DNA of 52,039 nt from Bacillota bacterium (GCA_023421505.1 JAEZTJ010000074.1:1-52039), one strand, 5' to 3'; numbered from the stretch's first letter, positions 1 to 8,312 are shown. Numbers and translations: made by a program. The notes: generated by a model from the sequence alone, not told the origin.

Positions 1-518
1 GCCGGCAGTATATAAACTAGGGCTTAAGGAACGGGCTATACTGGCTCCTCATTCATAGAAGTTGGATGCGTGTGCAAAGCGGAGGTTTTTATCTGTACAA
101 CAGAGGATATTATTAGAATGGCAGTACGGCATCTTTTAAATATCATATGCTTCTTTAACCTCATCACTTGTATCAAACGTTATGGTAATAGATAATGAAG
201 TGTTATTTGCCAAATCCACATCCATATTATCAAACATCATGATTCTCTGATTTCTTATAAAAAGTTCTGCATGATAAATATAATTAGCTTGTTCTAAATT
301 TTATTCGTACACTTTACCGATGAATGGAGTCTATATTAAACCGGTGGGTTATTCATCACTTACGTATCATATTCTTACATAAAGTAGTGCACATGTCAGA
401 GCCACAAATAATCTCTTCAAAAACAAGGGATTTCGTAAGGGCAAGATAATTTGAGCCAAGATCATTAAAATATAAATACTGATAGATAGAATTTTTACGG
501 TTTCTGTTATTTAGCTAA
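1..518. other. Gene-free left edge with decayed mobile-element sequence
   Basis: I see no convincing coding region here. The only recognisable structure is at about 387-456. It aligns with 2436-2505, the 3' flank and attachment site of the integrase remnant at 1851-2428, at roughly two matches in three. The rest is AT-rich and shows no clear promoter, repeat or RNA gene. Confidence 0.5.
387..456 (+). repeat. Decayed copy of an integrase 3' flank plus attachment site
   Basis: Read next to 2436-2505, this stretch shares GTGCACAT, CAAGGGATTT and GTAAG in the same order and spacing. The part matching the tRNA-Gly 3' end (about 434-456) has decayed: GCGCGAGA is now GGGCAAGA. I infer a relic attachment site from an older insertion at the same tRNA gene. 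The alignment was made by eye. Confidence 0.5.
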
Positions 519-935
519 TCAGCCTTTTACCTTATCTATGGATAGTATAAGGGAATATCCAGCATATTTCAGCAGTAATTCAAGAAATTGGTTTAACTGC
601 TCGGTTCCTTGCATTACTACCTTCAATAGGAAGCAGCCTCCTCCGCTTGTAAGGTGTGCTTCCGATACACCGTCCTGTGTTTGGAGAAAAGTAACAAAAC
701 TCTTGTGATCTGTTGTTGTCATATGTACCGTAATAAAAGCGGTCAGTTCCATGCCTAATTTCTTATTATTTATTTTGAGTGTATATTTTTGAATAATCCC
801 AAGTTCCTCCATTTTGTGGATGCGTGCTGCTACTCCCTGTCCGGTCATATGAATTATCTTGCCGATTTCTTTCCATTGAAGTCTGGAATTTTCGTTAAGC
901 AAATGAATGATTTGCAGATCAATTTCATCAATCAT
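519..935 (-). CDS. Lrp/AsnC-family transcriptional regulator
   Basis: A 138-residue protein with the length and layout of the Lrp/AsnC family. An N-terminal winged helix-turn-helix spans residues 4-63, and a C-terminal RAM ligand-binding/oligomerisation domain starts near residue 68 with the glycine-rich segment TSGGGC in the usual place. These proteins bind DNA as dimers or octamers and often sense amino acids. An in-frame ATG lies 15 nt upstream, but AAAGGAG at 941-947 sits inside that extension, 5 nt before the ATG at 933-935, so I chose the shorter start. The gene is divergent from the isochorismatase-like hydrolase at 1193, which is its most likely target by position. The ligand cannot be told from sequence. 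Confidence 0.88.
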   Translation of the reverse strand: MIDEIDLQIIHLLNENSRLQWKEIGKIIHMTGQGVAARIHKMEELGIIQKYTLKINNKKLGMELTAFITVHMTTTDHKSFVTFLQTQDGVSEAHLTSGGGCFLLKVVMQGTEQLNQFLELLLKYAGYSLILSIDKVKG

Positions 936-1192
936 GATAACTCCTTTCATGCTGTAATGATTACGGCATTTTTTATTACATAGCCAAATTGAATTATTTT
1001 ACAAACAATTATAACATTAGATATATCATTTGAAAATCGAAAGGAGATAAAATGTAAAATTTAAATTATTTATACAATAAAAAAATAAAGCGAATGCTTC
1101 AACAGGTCGACAGTAAACGTATGGACAGACTAAGTACTTAAATTAAAGGAGAGCTTAGTTTCTAATTAATGAAGAAAAGAGGAGAGATAATT

Positions 1193-1732
1193 ATGTCTAT
1201 TTTAAACAGCAATAAGACGGCACTAATAATTATTGACGTGCAGAACTTTTACTGGGGCAATGAAACTCATGAGGAGTATATTGCTAACCTGCAGAGAATT
1301 CTAGAGGATGCTAGAAGAAGAAAGTTGCATGTAATCCATGTAAGGCATGTATGGGGTGACAATTATGAGGATAAGAAGTTTGACTTTAGAGAAGAGGTTA
1401 AACCGCTTGCAAACGAACCCATCGTTACTAAGCTTACGGCGGGTTCCTTCTACCAAACAAATTTGGAAGAATTGATAAAGAGTAAAGGGATTGAGAATGT
1501 CATTATAACCGGAATGCAAACTCATCTTTGCTGTGACACGACTATTCGCGAAGCTTCTGCCAGAGGCTATCAAACAACAGTGATTAAGGAGGGCGTTCGT
1601 ACCTTCAACATAAAAGGTATTGATGGGGAAATGATTCCAAGGGAGACGATTCAATATATAACCCTAAGTATTCTGCAGGATTTTGCAAAATGTATCTCTA
1701 CGAAGGAATATCTGCAATTAGAGATTAAATAA
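1193..1732 (+). CDS. Isochorismatase-family cysteine hydrolase
   Basis: A 179-residue single-domain hydrolase. The isochorismatase-like catalytic triad is visible: Asp15 in the first strand (LIIIDVQN), Lys80 (VTKLTAGSF) and Cys113 (GMQTHLCCDTT). The family includes nicotinamidases, N-carbamoylsarcosine amidases and isochorismatases; the substrate here is unknown. The upstream in-frame ATG at 1169 is rejected because the purine-rich SD AGAGGAGAG at 1178-1186 lies inside that extension and serves the ATG at 1193. It diverges from the Lrp-type regulator at 519-935, which suggests a small self-contained regulator/enzyme unit. A strong hairpin follows at 1744-1780. The pair lies between a relic attachment site and a clear one, so it may be element cargo. 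Confidence 0.87.
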   Translation: MSILNSNKTALIIIDVQNFYWGNETHEEYIANLQRILEDARRRKLHVIHVRHVWGDNYEDKKFDFREEVKPLANEPIVTKLTAGSFYQTNLEELIKSKGIENVIITGMQTHLCCDTTIREASARGYQTTVIKEGVRTFNIKGIDGEMIPRETIQYITLSILQDFAKCISTKEYLQLEIK

Positions 1733-1743
1733 TTTTATTCAAG

Positions 1744-1780
1744 AAACACGCAAGCCATCATCCCAAAGGTTTGCGTGTTT
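1744..1780 (+). terminator. Hairpin terminator of the hydrolase gene
   Basis: A 13-bp stem pairs 1744-1756 with 1768-1780 (AAACACGCAAGCC against GGTTTGCGTGTTT, one G-T pair), with an 11-nt loop. The T-run is the end of the stem itself, so it is short. Confidence 0.7.
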
Positions 1781-1850
1781 GTAGTGTAGTATTCCTTGTA
1801 TTATTTATTGAAAATATCTCCAATTAAAATCAATCAGGAAGCGCCGCTTT

Positions 1851-2428
1851 TCACTATATATATCGCTGGTTGTAACTGTATCGAATACGATAGAAGCATT
1901 GTGTATCCAGCTTATGATCCAACTTGGAGTCCGTATCGGAGAAAATGCTGCACTTAAATACTCTGATATAGAGTATGCTAGATAGCAATCCAGAGGATGG
2001 AAGAAAAGGTATTTGTCTTTGATGGTGAGAAATTCAAGAGTGCCGGTGTACAGATAGTAGAACATCTCAAGAAGGAAAACGACTCGGAATACCGCTTTAT
2101 TCCTCACACTGACAAAGCAAACGAAATTATCAGCAAAGCGAAAGAGCTTAATCCCGATGGTGAATTTATCTTTGAAAGAGATGGCGAGAGATTAACTGCA
2201 AGAGCTGTGACCTATTGGCTTAGTAAGTATTGCAGAGATGCAGGTATTACATACAAAAGTCCTCACTGTACAAGAAGGACTACAGCAAGCCGATTAAGTA
2301 ACGCTGGAATGCCACTTGATAAGAGACGGGATATTCTCGGACAAGTCGATGAAAAGAACATACTTGGATATATTTATAATCTAAATACCGAACAAGAGAA
2401 TCTAAATATTATGAATAATGCATTGTAA
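1851..2428 (+). pseudogene. Tyrosine recombinase (integrase) remnant A
   Basis: The catalytic half of a phage/ICE-type tyrosine integrase, broken by a frameshift. From about 1851 to 1975, in one frame, comes the box with the first catalytic arginine (LGVRIGEN). The frame then closes at a TAG near 1975-1985, and homology resumes in another frame through 2428. That part has the HxxR box (SPHCTRRT) and the tyrosine segment (YIYN). The usual LGH motif reads LGQ, so the second catalytic histidine is lost as well. It is closely similar to the integrase at 8313-9152 (shared YCRDAGIT). The N-terminal half is missing. It ends 57 nt before the attachment-site copy at 2486. Confidence 0.88.
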
Positions 2429-2456
2429 AAAAGCTGTGCACATATCAGCGCAATAA

Positions 2457-2483
2457 AAAATCCCTTGAAAATCAAGGGATTTT
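2457..2483 (+). terminator. Terminator after integrase remnant A
   Basis: A perfect 11-bp stem: 2457-2467 (AAAATCCCTTG) pairs with 2473-2483 (CAAGGGATTTT) around AAAAT. The T-run closes the stem. It sits between the broken integrase and the attachment-site copy. Confidence 0.75.
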
Positions 2484-2485
2484 GT

Positions 2486-2506
2486 AAGCGCGAGACGGGA
2501 TTCGAA
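2486..2506. repeat. Attachment-site copy 1 (tRNA-Gly 3' end)
   Basis: These 21 bp are identical to the 3' end of the tRNA-Gly gene at 9463-9483 (AAGCGCGAGACGGGATTCGA, then A). Identity stops inside the T-loop region, where the flank becomes TAATCCCC. A short duplicated tRNA 3' end next to an integrase gene is the standard signature of site-specific integration into a tRNA gene. Confidence 0.85.
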
Positions 2507-2596
2507 TAATCCCCGCTACGAAAAATCATTTAAAAAGGAGGCATTCCGAGACTTCCATTTTCTAAGGACTCAAGAACGGACTCAATAAGAGGAGGA

Positions 2597-3874
2597 TTAT
2601 TTTTGATTGAGCCATGTTAATGTATCAATAGTCGGATCATTACTATTAAATTTAGTTAATTTATCAAATTCAAAATTAATGTTATGGGGATCGAATATAT
2701 TCATTTTGGTATAGTCATATAAAAAGCATATGCTTAATTTGTCCTCTTTACCAAAATTCTTTTTTGATAAGTTTTTGTAATCAATAGAAAAATTATTAAC
2801 TATACGAGTCAAATTCTCAAGTGATTTAATATACATTTCATTATCAAGTAATGATGTTGTAGTATAAAAGCCAACTCGATCTGGACTATTATATGTAAAA
2901 TGGTTTTCATCAAAAGAAGGAAAACTAACAACAGGATCATTTTCATCTCTTAATGTATAGGGGTTATTTATAGCACCTTTTAGCTTTTTATCTATTGTAT
3001 TTGGTATAATCTTATTTAGCATTTCAATAGTACTATCATTATTAATATTACTGAAATTACTTAACTTTGCCTCTAAAAAAATTGGCATTTCCAGTTTTAA
3101 AAAGTTATCACATAGGGAGCTTTTTCTCGCTAAATGGATGTTTGTTTTATCGTCTAATAATGAAATACAGATCATATTAATGTTTTCATTATAGGGTCTA
3201 TAGAAATTTGAACAAATAGCTCTAATATTATCATCATAAATTCCATTTAATGAGGCTGCAATTGAATTTGGTATAATAACAACTTTTCCTTTTATATTAA
3301 CTTTATTGTTAAGGAATTTTGAATGCTTAGATATATCATACAAAACTAAAATAGGTTTTGCATATTTATCAATTTCTATAGATAATTCGCTAGTAACACC
3401 TTTGCTTAAATCCTTACCCATTATAAAACCGCTAAATTTATAATCATATAAAAAAGCACAACCAATGTTATCAAAATGATTTAAAGTTTGAATTGGTAAA
3501 TACATTCTCTGCCTGGTAAAATAGAAATCTTCACGTGACTTATCCTTTGTAATGTGATTTTTATTTTCTATATCACGGATTTCTTCTTTGGTTGTAGGGC
3601 CCCAGACACTATTTGTATAAGTATAAGGCTTAAAGACTTGGCCGTACTTAAGGAGATATCCTTCTGTTGAGATATAATCATTAATAGATAATTTATCTTT
3701 GTTGATTTCATCAAAGATCTCGTTTATATCATATTCATGTACTGACATTTTTTCTTTGATATGATTAATACCTTTAGGGATAAATTTCATTATTGATAGA
3801 AATGTTCCAATGGATTTTAAGTAGGGCAAGAACTCCTTTATATCCGGTAATTCTTTTAAATTATCTATATTCAT
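2597..3874 (-). CDS. Uncharacterised 425-residue protein in integrative element
   Basis: I do not recognise this protein. It is full-length with a strong AAAGGAGG 7 nt before the ATG and no internal stops, so it looks functional, unlike much of its surroundings. It is rich in Asn, Ile, Lys and Asp and has no signal peptide or clear membrane helix. A short hydrophobic patch (FLSIMKFI, near residue 26) is too weak to call a membrane segment. Residues 60-200 contain aromatic and charged blocks (ISTEGYLLKYGQVF, FTRQRMYLPI). A segment near 185-205 (INIKGKVVIIP-like) has the look of a small beta-barrel. It stands alone, convergent with the left end of the element. By position it is cargo of the mobile element; a defence or regulatory role is only a guess. 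Confidence 0.75.
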   Translation of the reverse strand: MNIDNLKELPDIKEFLPYLKSIGTFLSIMKFIPKGINHIKEKMSVHEYDINEIFDEINKDKLSINDYISTEGYLLKYGQVFKPYTYTNSVWGPTTKEEIRDIENKNHITKDKSREDFYFTRQRMYLPIQTLNHFDNIGCAFLYDYKFSGFIMGKDLSKGVTSELSIEIDKYAKPILVLYDISKHSKFLNNKVNIKGKVVIIPNSIAASLNGIYDDNIRAICSNFYRPYNENINMICISLLDDKTNIHLARKSSLCDNFLKLEMPIFLEAKLSNFSNINNDSTIEMLNKIIPNTIDKKLKGAINNPYTLRDENDPVVSFPSFDENHFTYNSPDRVGFYTTTSLLDNEMYIKSLENLTRIVNNFSIDYKNLSKKNFGKEDKLSICFLYDYTKMNIFDPHNINFEFDKLTKFNSNDPTIDTLTWLNQK

Positions 3875-3996
3875 CGAAATTCCTCCTTTGAATTGGAAAT
3901 TACTGAAATATTATAACCCCATATTGCTTTATTGACAACAATTATATGTAAATATTAAAGCAACACAATTATCCTTAACTCCTTAACCACCTCTCC

Positions 3997-4057
3997 CGTA
4001 AAATAGCTAGTATGTCAAGATACGCTTTACCGTCTTTACATACTTAGCTATTTTACG
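3997..4057 (-). terminator. Long inverted repeat overlapping the end of the XRE gene
   Basis: Positions 3997-4015 pair with 4038-4057 (CGTAAAATAGCTA-GTATGT against ACATACTTAGCTATTTTACG, one bulge). On the minus strand it overlaps the TAG stop of the XRE regulator, so a role as a transcription stop for that gene is plausible. No classic U-run follows it. Confidence 0.5.
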
Positions 4058-4464
4058 TATCCTTCAGGTGTCGTAAGCATATATTGCATAACAGAATCCA
4101 TAAAGTTTTCAGATATAATCATAGCATTTACTGTATTAATGAAGTACTTACTCATATCGTGGGTATCGTATATGAAAGCCTTAGCCTTCAATATATTTGT
4201 TACCTCAGCTGATAATCTTAACACATTTCGTATATCTTGGTTTTCTCGCTCAGGTACCTTACTGTAATTTAAAAGATAGTCGTAACTACAATTCAGTTTC
4301 TCAGCAAAGATCATTAGTATTTCATAAGGGTATGTATTCTCTCCCTTTAAGTACTTTTTTAGGGTAGAATGACCAATTCCTGCTATTTCTGCAAATTGCT
4401 CCTGAGAATATCCTTTCTCAGATATTCGTTTCTTTAAAATAGCTCGAATTGTTGCTCTATCCAT
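4048..4464 (-). CDS. XRE-family helix-turn-helix regulator
   Basis: A 138-residue protein with an N-terminal Cro/C1-type helix-turn-helix at residues 8-62 (KGYSQEQFAEIAGIGHSTLKKYL shape: helix, turn, recognition helix). The C-terminal region of about 70 residues has no recognised domain and may mediate dimerisation. The ATG at 4462-4464 follows AAAGGAG with a short spacer. It is divergent from the Rep pseudogene, and the shared 222-bp intergenic region carries the stem-loop origin and TGAGACA repeats. By position it probably controlled replication or excision of this element. It is still intact although the replication gene has decayed. Confidence 0.85.
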   Translation of the reverse strand: MDRATIRAILKKRISEKGYSQEQFAEIAGIGHSTLKKYLKGENTYPYEILMIFAEKLNCSYDYLLNYSKVPERENQDIRNVLRLSAEVTNILKAKAFIYDTHDMSKYFINTVNAMIISENFMDSVMQYMLTTPEGYVK

Positions 4465-4555
4465 AAAAATAACTCCTTTGCAAATATAATGTGGCTCTAT
4501 AAATAACCATTATGCAATGTTAATATATGGATATCAAGTACTTGAGGTCATGATC

Positions 4556-4672
4556 TCAGAAAGTCGGGGTTAGTATTACCTCCCGACTTCTGAAACATGA
4601 GACAAAGTGGTTCAATGCATTGAAAATAGGGACTTTTGGCTGTCTCACCTAACTGAGACAACATCTGAGACA
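4556..4672 (+). other. Fossil CRESS-type replication origin: stem-loop plus iterons
   Basis: Left arm 4556-4568 (TCAGAAAGTCGGG) pairs with right arm 4582-4593 (CCCGACTTCTGA), with one bulged A. The 13-nt loop contains TAGTATTAC at 4571-4579. This nonanucleotide in the loop of a GC-rich stem is the rolling-circle nick site of circovirus-type genomes; geminiviruses have TAATATTAC. Downstream, TGAGACA occurs at 4598-4604, 4654-4660 and 4666-4672, and inverted at 4641-4647. These are candidate Rep-binding iterons. The module ends at the ribosome binding site of the Rep pseudogene, the position such origins usually occupy relative to rep. Confidence 0.75.
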
Positions 4673-4686
4673 AAGGAGGTAAAATT

Positions 4687-5675
4687 ATAGAAAAGAGTAA
4701 TGATAAATGCCGATCATGGTTCTGTGTATGGAATAATCCACAGGAAGAGTATATGGACATGGAACCGATCAATATAGCGGAAACTGTATTAAAGCTATGG
4801 TATGAAGAAAGTCCGACAAGAACTGGTGCAGTAGCTTATTGCATTTCAGCAGAAGGCTTAATACATTTACAAATGGTTTTAGAGGATACGAACCAATCAT
4901 GATTTACTGCTATAAAGAAGCTATATCCTAAGGCGCATATAGAAGCTACAAAGGGCAATAAGCAACAAGCTGAGTATTATATTAATAAGCGAGGACAATT
5001 TCAGGAAAAAGGTGAACAGGTCGTCTATGTAGCCAAATATGGTGAGATAAAAGGAGCACAGTGTAACAGAAAGGAACTTGAGATCATTCAGGAGCTGATA
5101 GAGAAAGGATATACACCCTCTCAGATTATAGAACTTCTCGTTCCGTAAATATGAGAAAATGATCAAGGATGGATACTTTGCTAAACGTAAGAAGGAAACT
5201 CCGATAAATCGAGAAGTTGATGTTAAATGGATATTTGGAGAAACAGGAACGGGCAAAACATACTCTTTGGTTCAGCTTGCCGATCAATATGGTGAGGATA
5301 ATGTTTATATCATTAGTGATTATGGATCAGTATTTAATCATTATAATGGAGAACCGATTATCCTTCTGGATGAATTTCGAGGACAGTCACCTTAAGGAAT
5401 AATCTTGATGATATTACAGGGATATAAGCAGCTGATCCGTGCTAGATATACAAAATGCGTGGACATTATGGGATAAAGTGTTTATAACTTCTCCAATGAC
5501 ACCCTTTGAAGTGTATAACAATATGGAAACTCTGGACAAAAAGGAACAGTTATACCGGAGAATTATAAAAACAACTATGTGCTTTAAAGATAATGCTGAG
5601 TATAAAAGAATGACTTTATCAGGAGCAAGGAAGAGAGAAGATTTTTACAAGATCCGAATGGCTTCATCAAAGTAG
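4687..5675 (+). pseudogene. CRESS-like Rep (HUH endonuclease + P-loop helicase), broken
   Basis: Reading through the lesions gives a Rep protein of about 330 residues. HUH motif I is WFCVWNNP (compare FTLNN of circoviruses), motif II is HLQ (LIHLQMVLE), and motif III is YxxK (EYYINKRG). A superfamily 3-like helicase domain follows, with Walker A GETGTGKT near 5240 and an acidic Walker B (IILLDEFRG) near 5360-5380. Lesions: no ATG at the expected start (ATA at 4687 after AAAGGAGG), a TGA at 4900, frameshifts near 5145, 5395 and 5445, and stops beside them. HUH plus helicase in this order defines Rep of CRESS-DNA viruses and their bacterial plasmid relatives. It would have nicked the adjacent TAGTATTAC loop. 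Confidence 0.85.
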
Positions 5676-5726
5676 ATAAATTATCTGAGAATTGTCCATT
5701 CGTATAATTAAGGAAAGGAGGATTTA

Positions 5727-6355
5727 TTGAACACTAATGATTTAATTCTTTTGCAAGAAGCATTAAAGAATGATACAATTAGGGTGGAAGTCTCGGAAAC
5801 AATACAAAATATGAAAAAAGAAAAAGTCATTAGTGTTCATTGTTACGAAATTACACCGCCGAAAATCTTCCTGATGAAAAGGAGAAGTTATTTCAGGCTA
5901 TAAATCATGAATTAATTGGTTTTCCTGAAAATACGGATGCATATGCCATACTGCTGTTATTCAAGTTGATAATTGGTGAGGTTGTTGCTTTAAAGTGGTG
6001 TGTTATTGATTATGAGAGCAAAACAATCCACATTCACAGAATGGAGACTCTTGAAGAAAATGTAAGCGGATCACTATCACCAGTAATAGCAGAGTACACT
6101 AAGAAAAAGAACCCGTATGGTGATCGGATTTTACCTTTAGGGGATTATGAACTTACGATCTTTCAGTATGTAATGGATGTTAACAAAGAGTATGGATATT
6201 CAGATCAGGATTTTATCTTCTGTGATGCACAGGGAAGAACTAAGATCAGAGAGATTGATAACCGTATTCGGAAACTTTGTAATAAGGCTGATATAGAAGT
6301 GAAATCAGCACCCGACATCAGGAGAACAAGCTTTGTGATGTCCGTCGAGAATTAA
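5727..6355 (+). pseudogene. Tyrosine recombinase remnant B
   Basis: A good ribosome binding site (AAAGGAGG) precedes a TTG at 5727 that opens a 58-codon frame (starting NTNDLILLQEAL), which looks like an integrase N-terminus. A shift then moves homology to another frame, from about 5840. The core segment shows the first catalytic box degraded from LRIGE to LIIGE, so the arginine is lost. The HxxR box reads APDIRRTS, so its histidine is lost too. The reading stops at 6355 without the distal His and Tyr boxes. The 3' end meets the truncated end of the convergent gene at 6305-6994 near 6330. It follows the Rep remnant on the same strand, so rep-int was probably one integrative-plasmid module. 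Confidence 0.8.
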
Positions 6356-6994
6356 GCTAATAAATTCCGAGTAATTATATATTATAGCTCTTGGTGCATA
6401 ATCAAAATCATAATACATTTTCAAATAATAATCGACTCTGTTTTCATCAAAGAATTTTGTATCTTGAGTTGGGTATAAATAAACTGGAATACCATCAACA
6501 TAGTCATAATCATCTGTTAATACTCCTGCGGTTGCCGGATTCTCAGTAAATGAATCATTTATTTCCCAAAAGAAATGACCATTGCCATCGGTTGGATATG
6601 CTTCTATGTCCCCTATCACATATAATCCTGTTTGTAATAAACCTAATATGGGAGTTATATCAATTATTGAAGTTTCCAAATCCACATATGGTGAATTGAT
6701 TTTGTTTTGTATATCCTTAATTTCTGGGCAAATACATTATTTAAACCATAACCAGTGGCCAATAGACTGGCACATGTAGGACATGACGGTGAATCCTTTT
6801 GTGCTATCGGAACTCCATTTTAATTTCATATGAGATAAATATGTTGAATATTCATTACTAATCTCCATAGTGGTAATTTCAAATGCCCCAGTTCCATTAA
6901 CGTGAATGAGCTTGGCTGAATGGCACCAATAATAAGATGAAACATTAATATCAGCAAGTATTTCAACAGGAATTTTCATATTTTTTAATAGCAT
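6305..6994 (-). pseudogene. Hypothetical gene with in-frame stop and truncated 3' end
   Basis: I do not recognise the family. GGAGG 8 nt before the ATG at 6992-6994 gives a clear start. The frame runs about 85 codons to a TAA at 6737-6739 and then continues, still in frame, through 6305. The amino-acid style is the same on both sides (aromatic and acidic residues, strand-rich), so this is one gene with a nonsense change. The last convincing residues are LDGHHKA. Beyond that the sequence is the antisense of the integrase remnant's HxxR box, so the original 3' end has been lost at a recombination junction. No signal peptide or membrane segment is evident. Confidence 0.65.
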
Positions 6995-7419
6995 AGGCAC
7001 AACCTCCATAATTACATATATTATACGTTTCCTAATATAGGAAGTCAACATTTGCGAAAGTGTATAATTACACTTTAAAAGAAGTTTTCTTTATGACAAA
7101 GATAAATACTTAAACGTAACTATAAATTTTTTACAAGTAGGAGGATAGTAATTGCTCAAACAACTTCTATAATAAAGAAAAATAAAAGAGGACTTACTTA
7201 TTCAGTAAATCCTCTTTGCGATATAATCTTAAAATTAATCTTTTCTCAAAAAAATCTAAAAACTCAAAATAATCTCTTAAATCCTATAATGCATCTGTAA
7301 GAATAATCTTTCTGTTCAAAGCAATCTAATTAACAAACTTCTATCTATAAATATAATATATCATATTTAAGAAAAAATGCAAGGATTTTTATTAAATTAT
7401 AATTGTTTTGTTCCAAATT
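6995..7419. other. Gene-free AT-rich spacer
   Basis: This stretch lies between the broken gene ending at 6994 and the DUF3825-like gene. Apart from the hairpin terminator at 7185-7217, I see no coding region, repeat or RNA gene in it. Confidence 0.6.
7185..7217 (-). terminator. Terminator for the DUF3825-like gene
   Basis: A 14-nt stem pairs 7185-7198 with 7204-7217, with one mismatch and a 5-nt loop. On the minus strand it is followed by TTTTATTTTTC, so it fits termination of transcription coming from the gene at 7420-8244. Confidence 0.65.
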
Positions 7420-8244
7420 TTAAATTTCTCTTATCCAGTCAGCATCTGGAGTAACTATTCGCCTTGAATTCATATATGCCCAATCTAAAGGTAAAATAGT
7501 TTTTGCTAAATAAGTTTGTCCTTCTTTTGAAATAACTAATGCTAAATCTGCTTTGTCTTTATTATGTATGCATAAAGGAAGTAATAATTGAATAAAAGAA
7601 CGATTAGTATCTTTATCTGTATAAAATTGAGGTATGGCTATTTTATAGTTTCGACGAACTCTATATTCTGCTCTTTTGGTTGCATTTTCAAGGATATCCT
7701 GAAGACTATTTGCGGATAAATCTAATCCAATATCTTTAAATCTATCAATATTATCACTAACTATATGGTCATCGTAAATACGTATATCCAGTCGTTTATC
7801 AAAGATTAAGTCTGCTGGATTATCATAATAATCACATATGTCAGGCAACTTGTGAAATGATGTTAAATTAAGATTTGTACAAAACTTCTGAAAATACCAT
7901 TTTTTTAATGTTGTATCAGGGTATCTTATGTTTTTGGTAAAGTATGCATAAATATCTCGTTCATAATCCCTTGTTTGTAATCCTGTATTAAAACACATCG
8001 CAGAATCATCTTCTAAAATCGCTATTTTATTTTCAGACTTCAGTCTATCGTAAGTAAAAAACAAATAATTGTTTAAGATAGGAAATTCTTTTTCGGGATT
8101 CTTATATTTTGAACTTTTAAAATTCCATATTTCTTCTTTAGCCATTAAAGCTATTATTGCCAATTTTTCTTCAAAAAAACATCCATTAAGACCTACAAAA
8201 GCATCATTATCTAAACTATATTCAGGTACATATTCTAAACCCAT
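7420..8244 (-). CDS. DUF3825-domain-like protein
   Basis: A 274-residue soluble protein. The C-terminal 80 residues (LLLPLCIHNK, DLALVISKEG, TILPLDWAYMNSRRIVTPDADW) match my memory of the DUF3825 family, whose members end in a 'DMAYNNAR'-like block. An upstream block, FNTGLQTRDYERDIYAYF, is also typical. I could not run a profile search. No biochemical role is established that I can cite. The ATG at 8242-8244, preceded by GGGGG, is preferred over the TTG at 8250. The gene is intact and lies next to the integrase, so it is probably element cargo. Confidence 0.65.
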   Translation of the reverse strand: MGLEYVPEYSLDNDAFVGLNGCFFEEKLAIIALMAKEEIWNFKSSKYKNPEKEFPILNNYLFFTYDRLKSENKIAILEDDSAMCFNTGLQTRDYERDIYAYFTKNIRYPDTTLKKWYFQKFCTNLNLTSFHKLPDICDYYDNPADLIFDKRLDIRIYDDHIVSDNIDRFKDIGLDLSANSLQDILENATKRAEYRVRRNYKIAIPQFYTDKDTNRSFIQLLLPLCIHNKDKADLALVISKEGQTYLAKTILPLDWAYMNSRRIVTPDADWIREI

Positions 8245-8312
8245 TTCCAATCCCCCTTGTATTTCTAATTGTAATTAATTATATACCATAAAATTTATAA
8301 ATCCAACAATAT

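Noticed and set aside
4900..4902. TGA in the Rep gene read as selenocysteine or as a programmed stop
   Set aside because: There are several further frameshifts and stops and a lost start codon; simple decay explains all of them.
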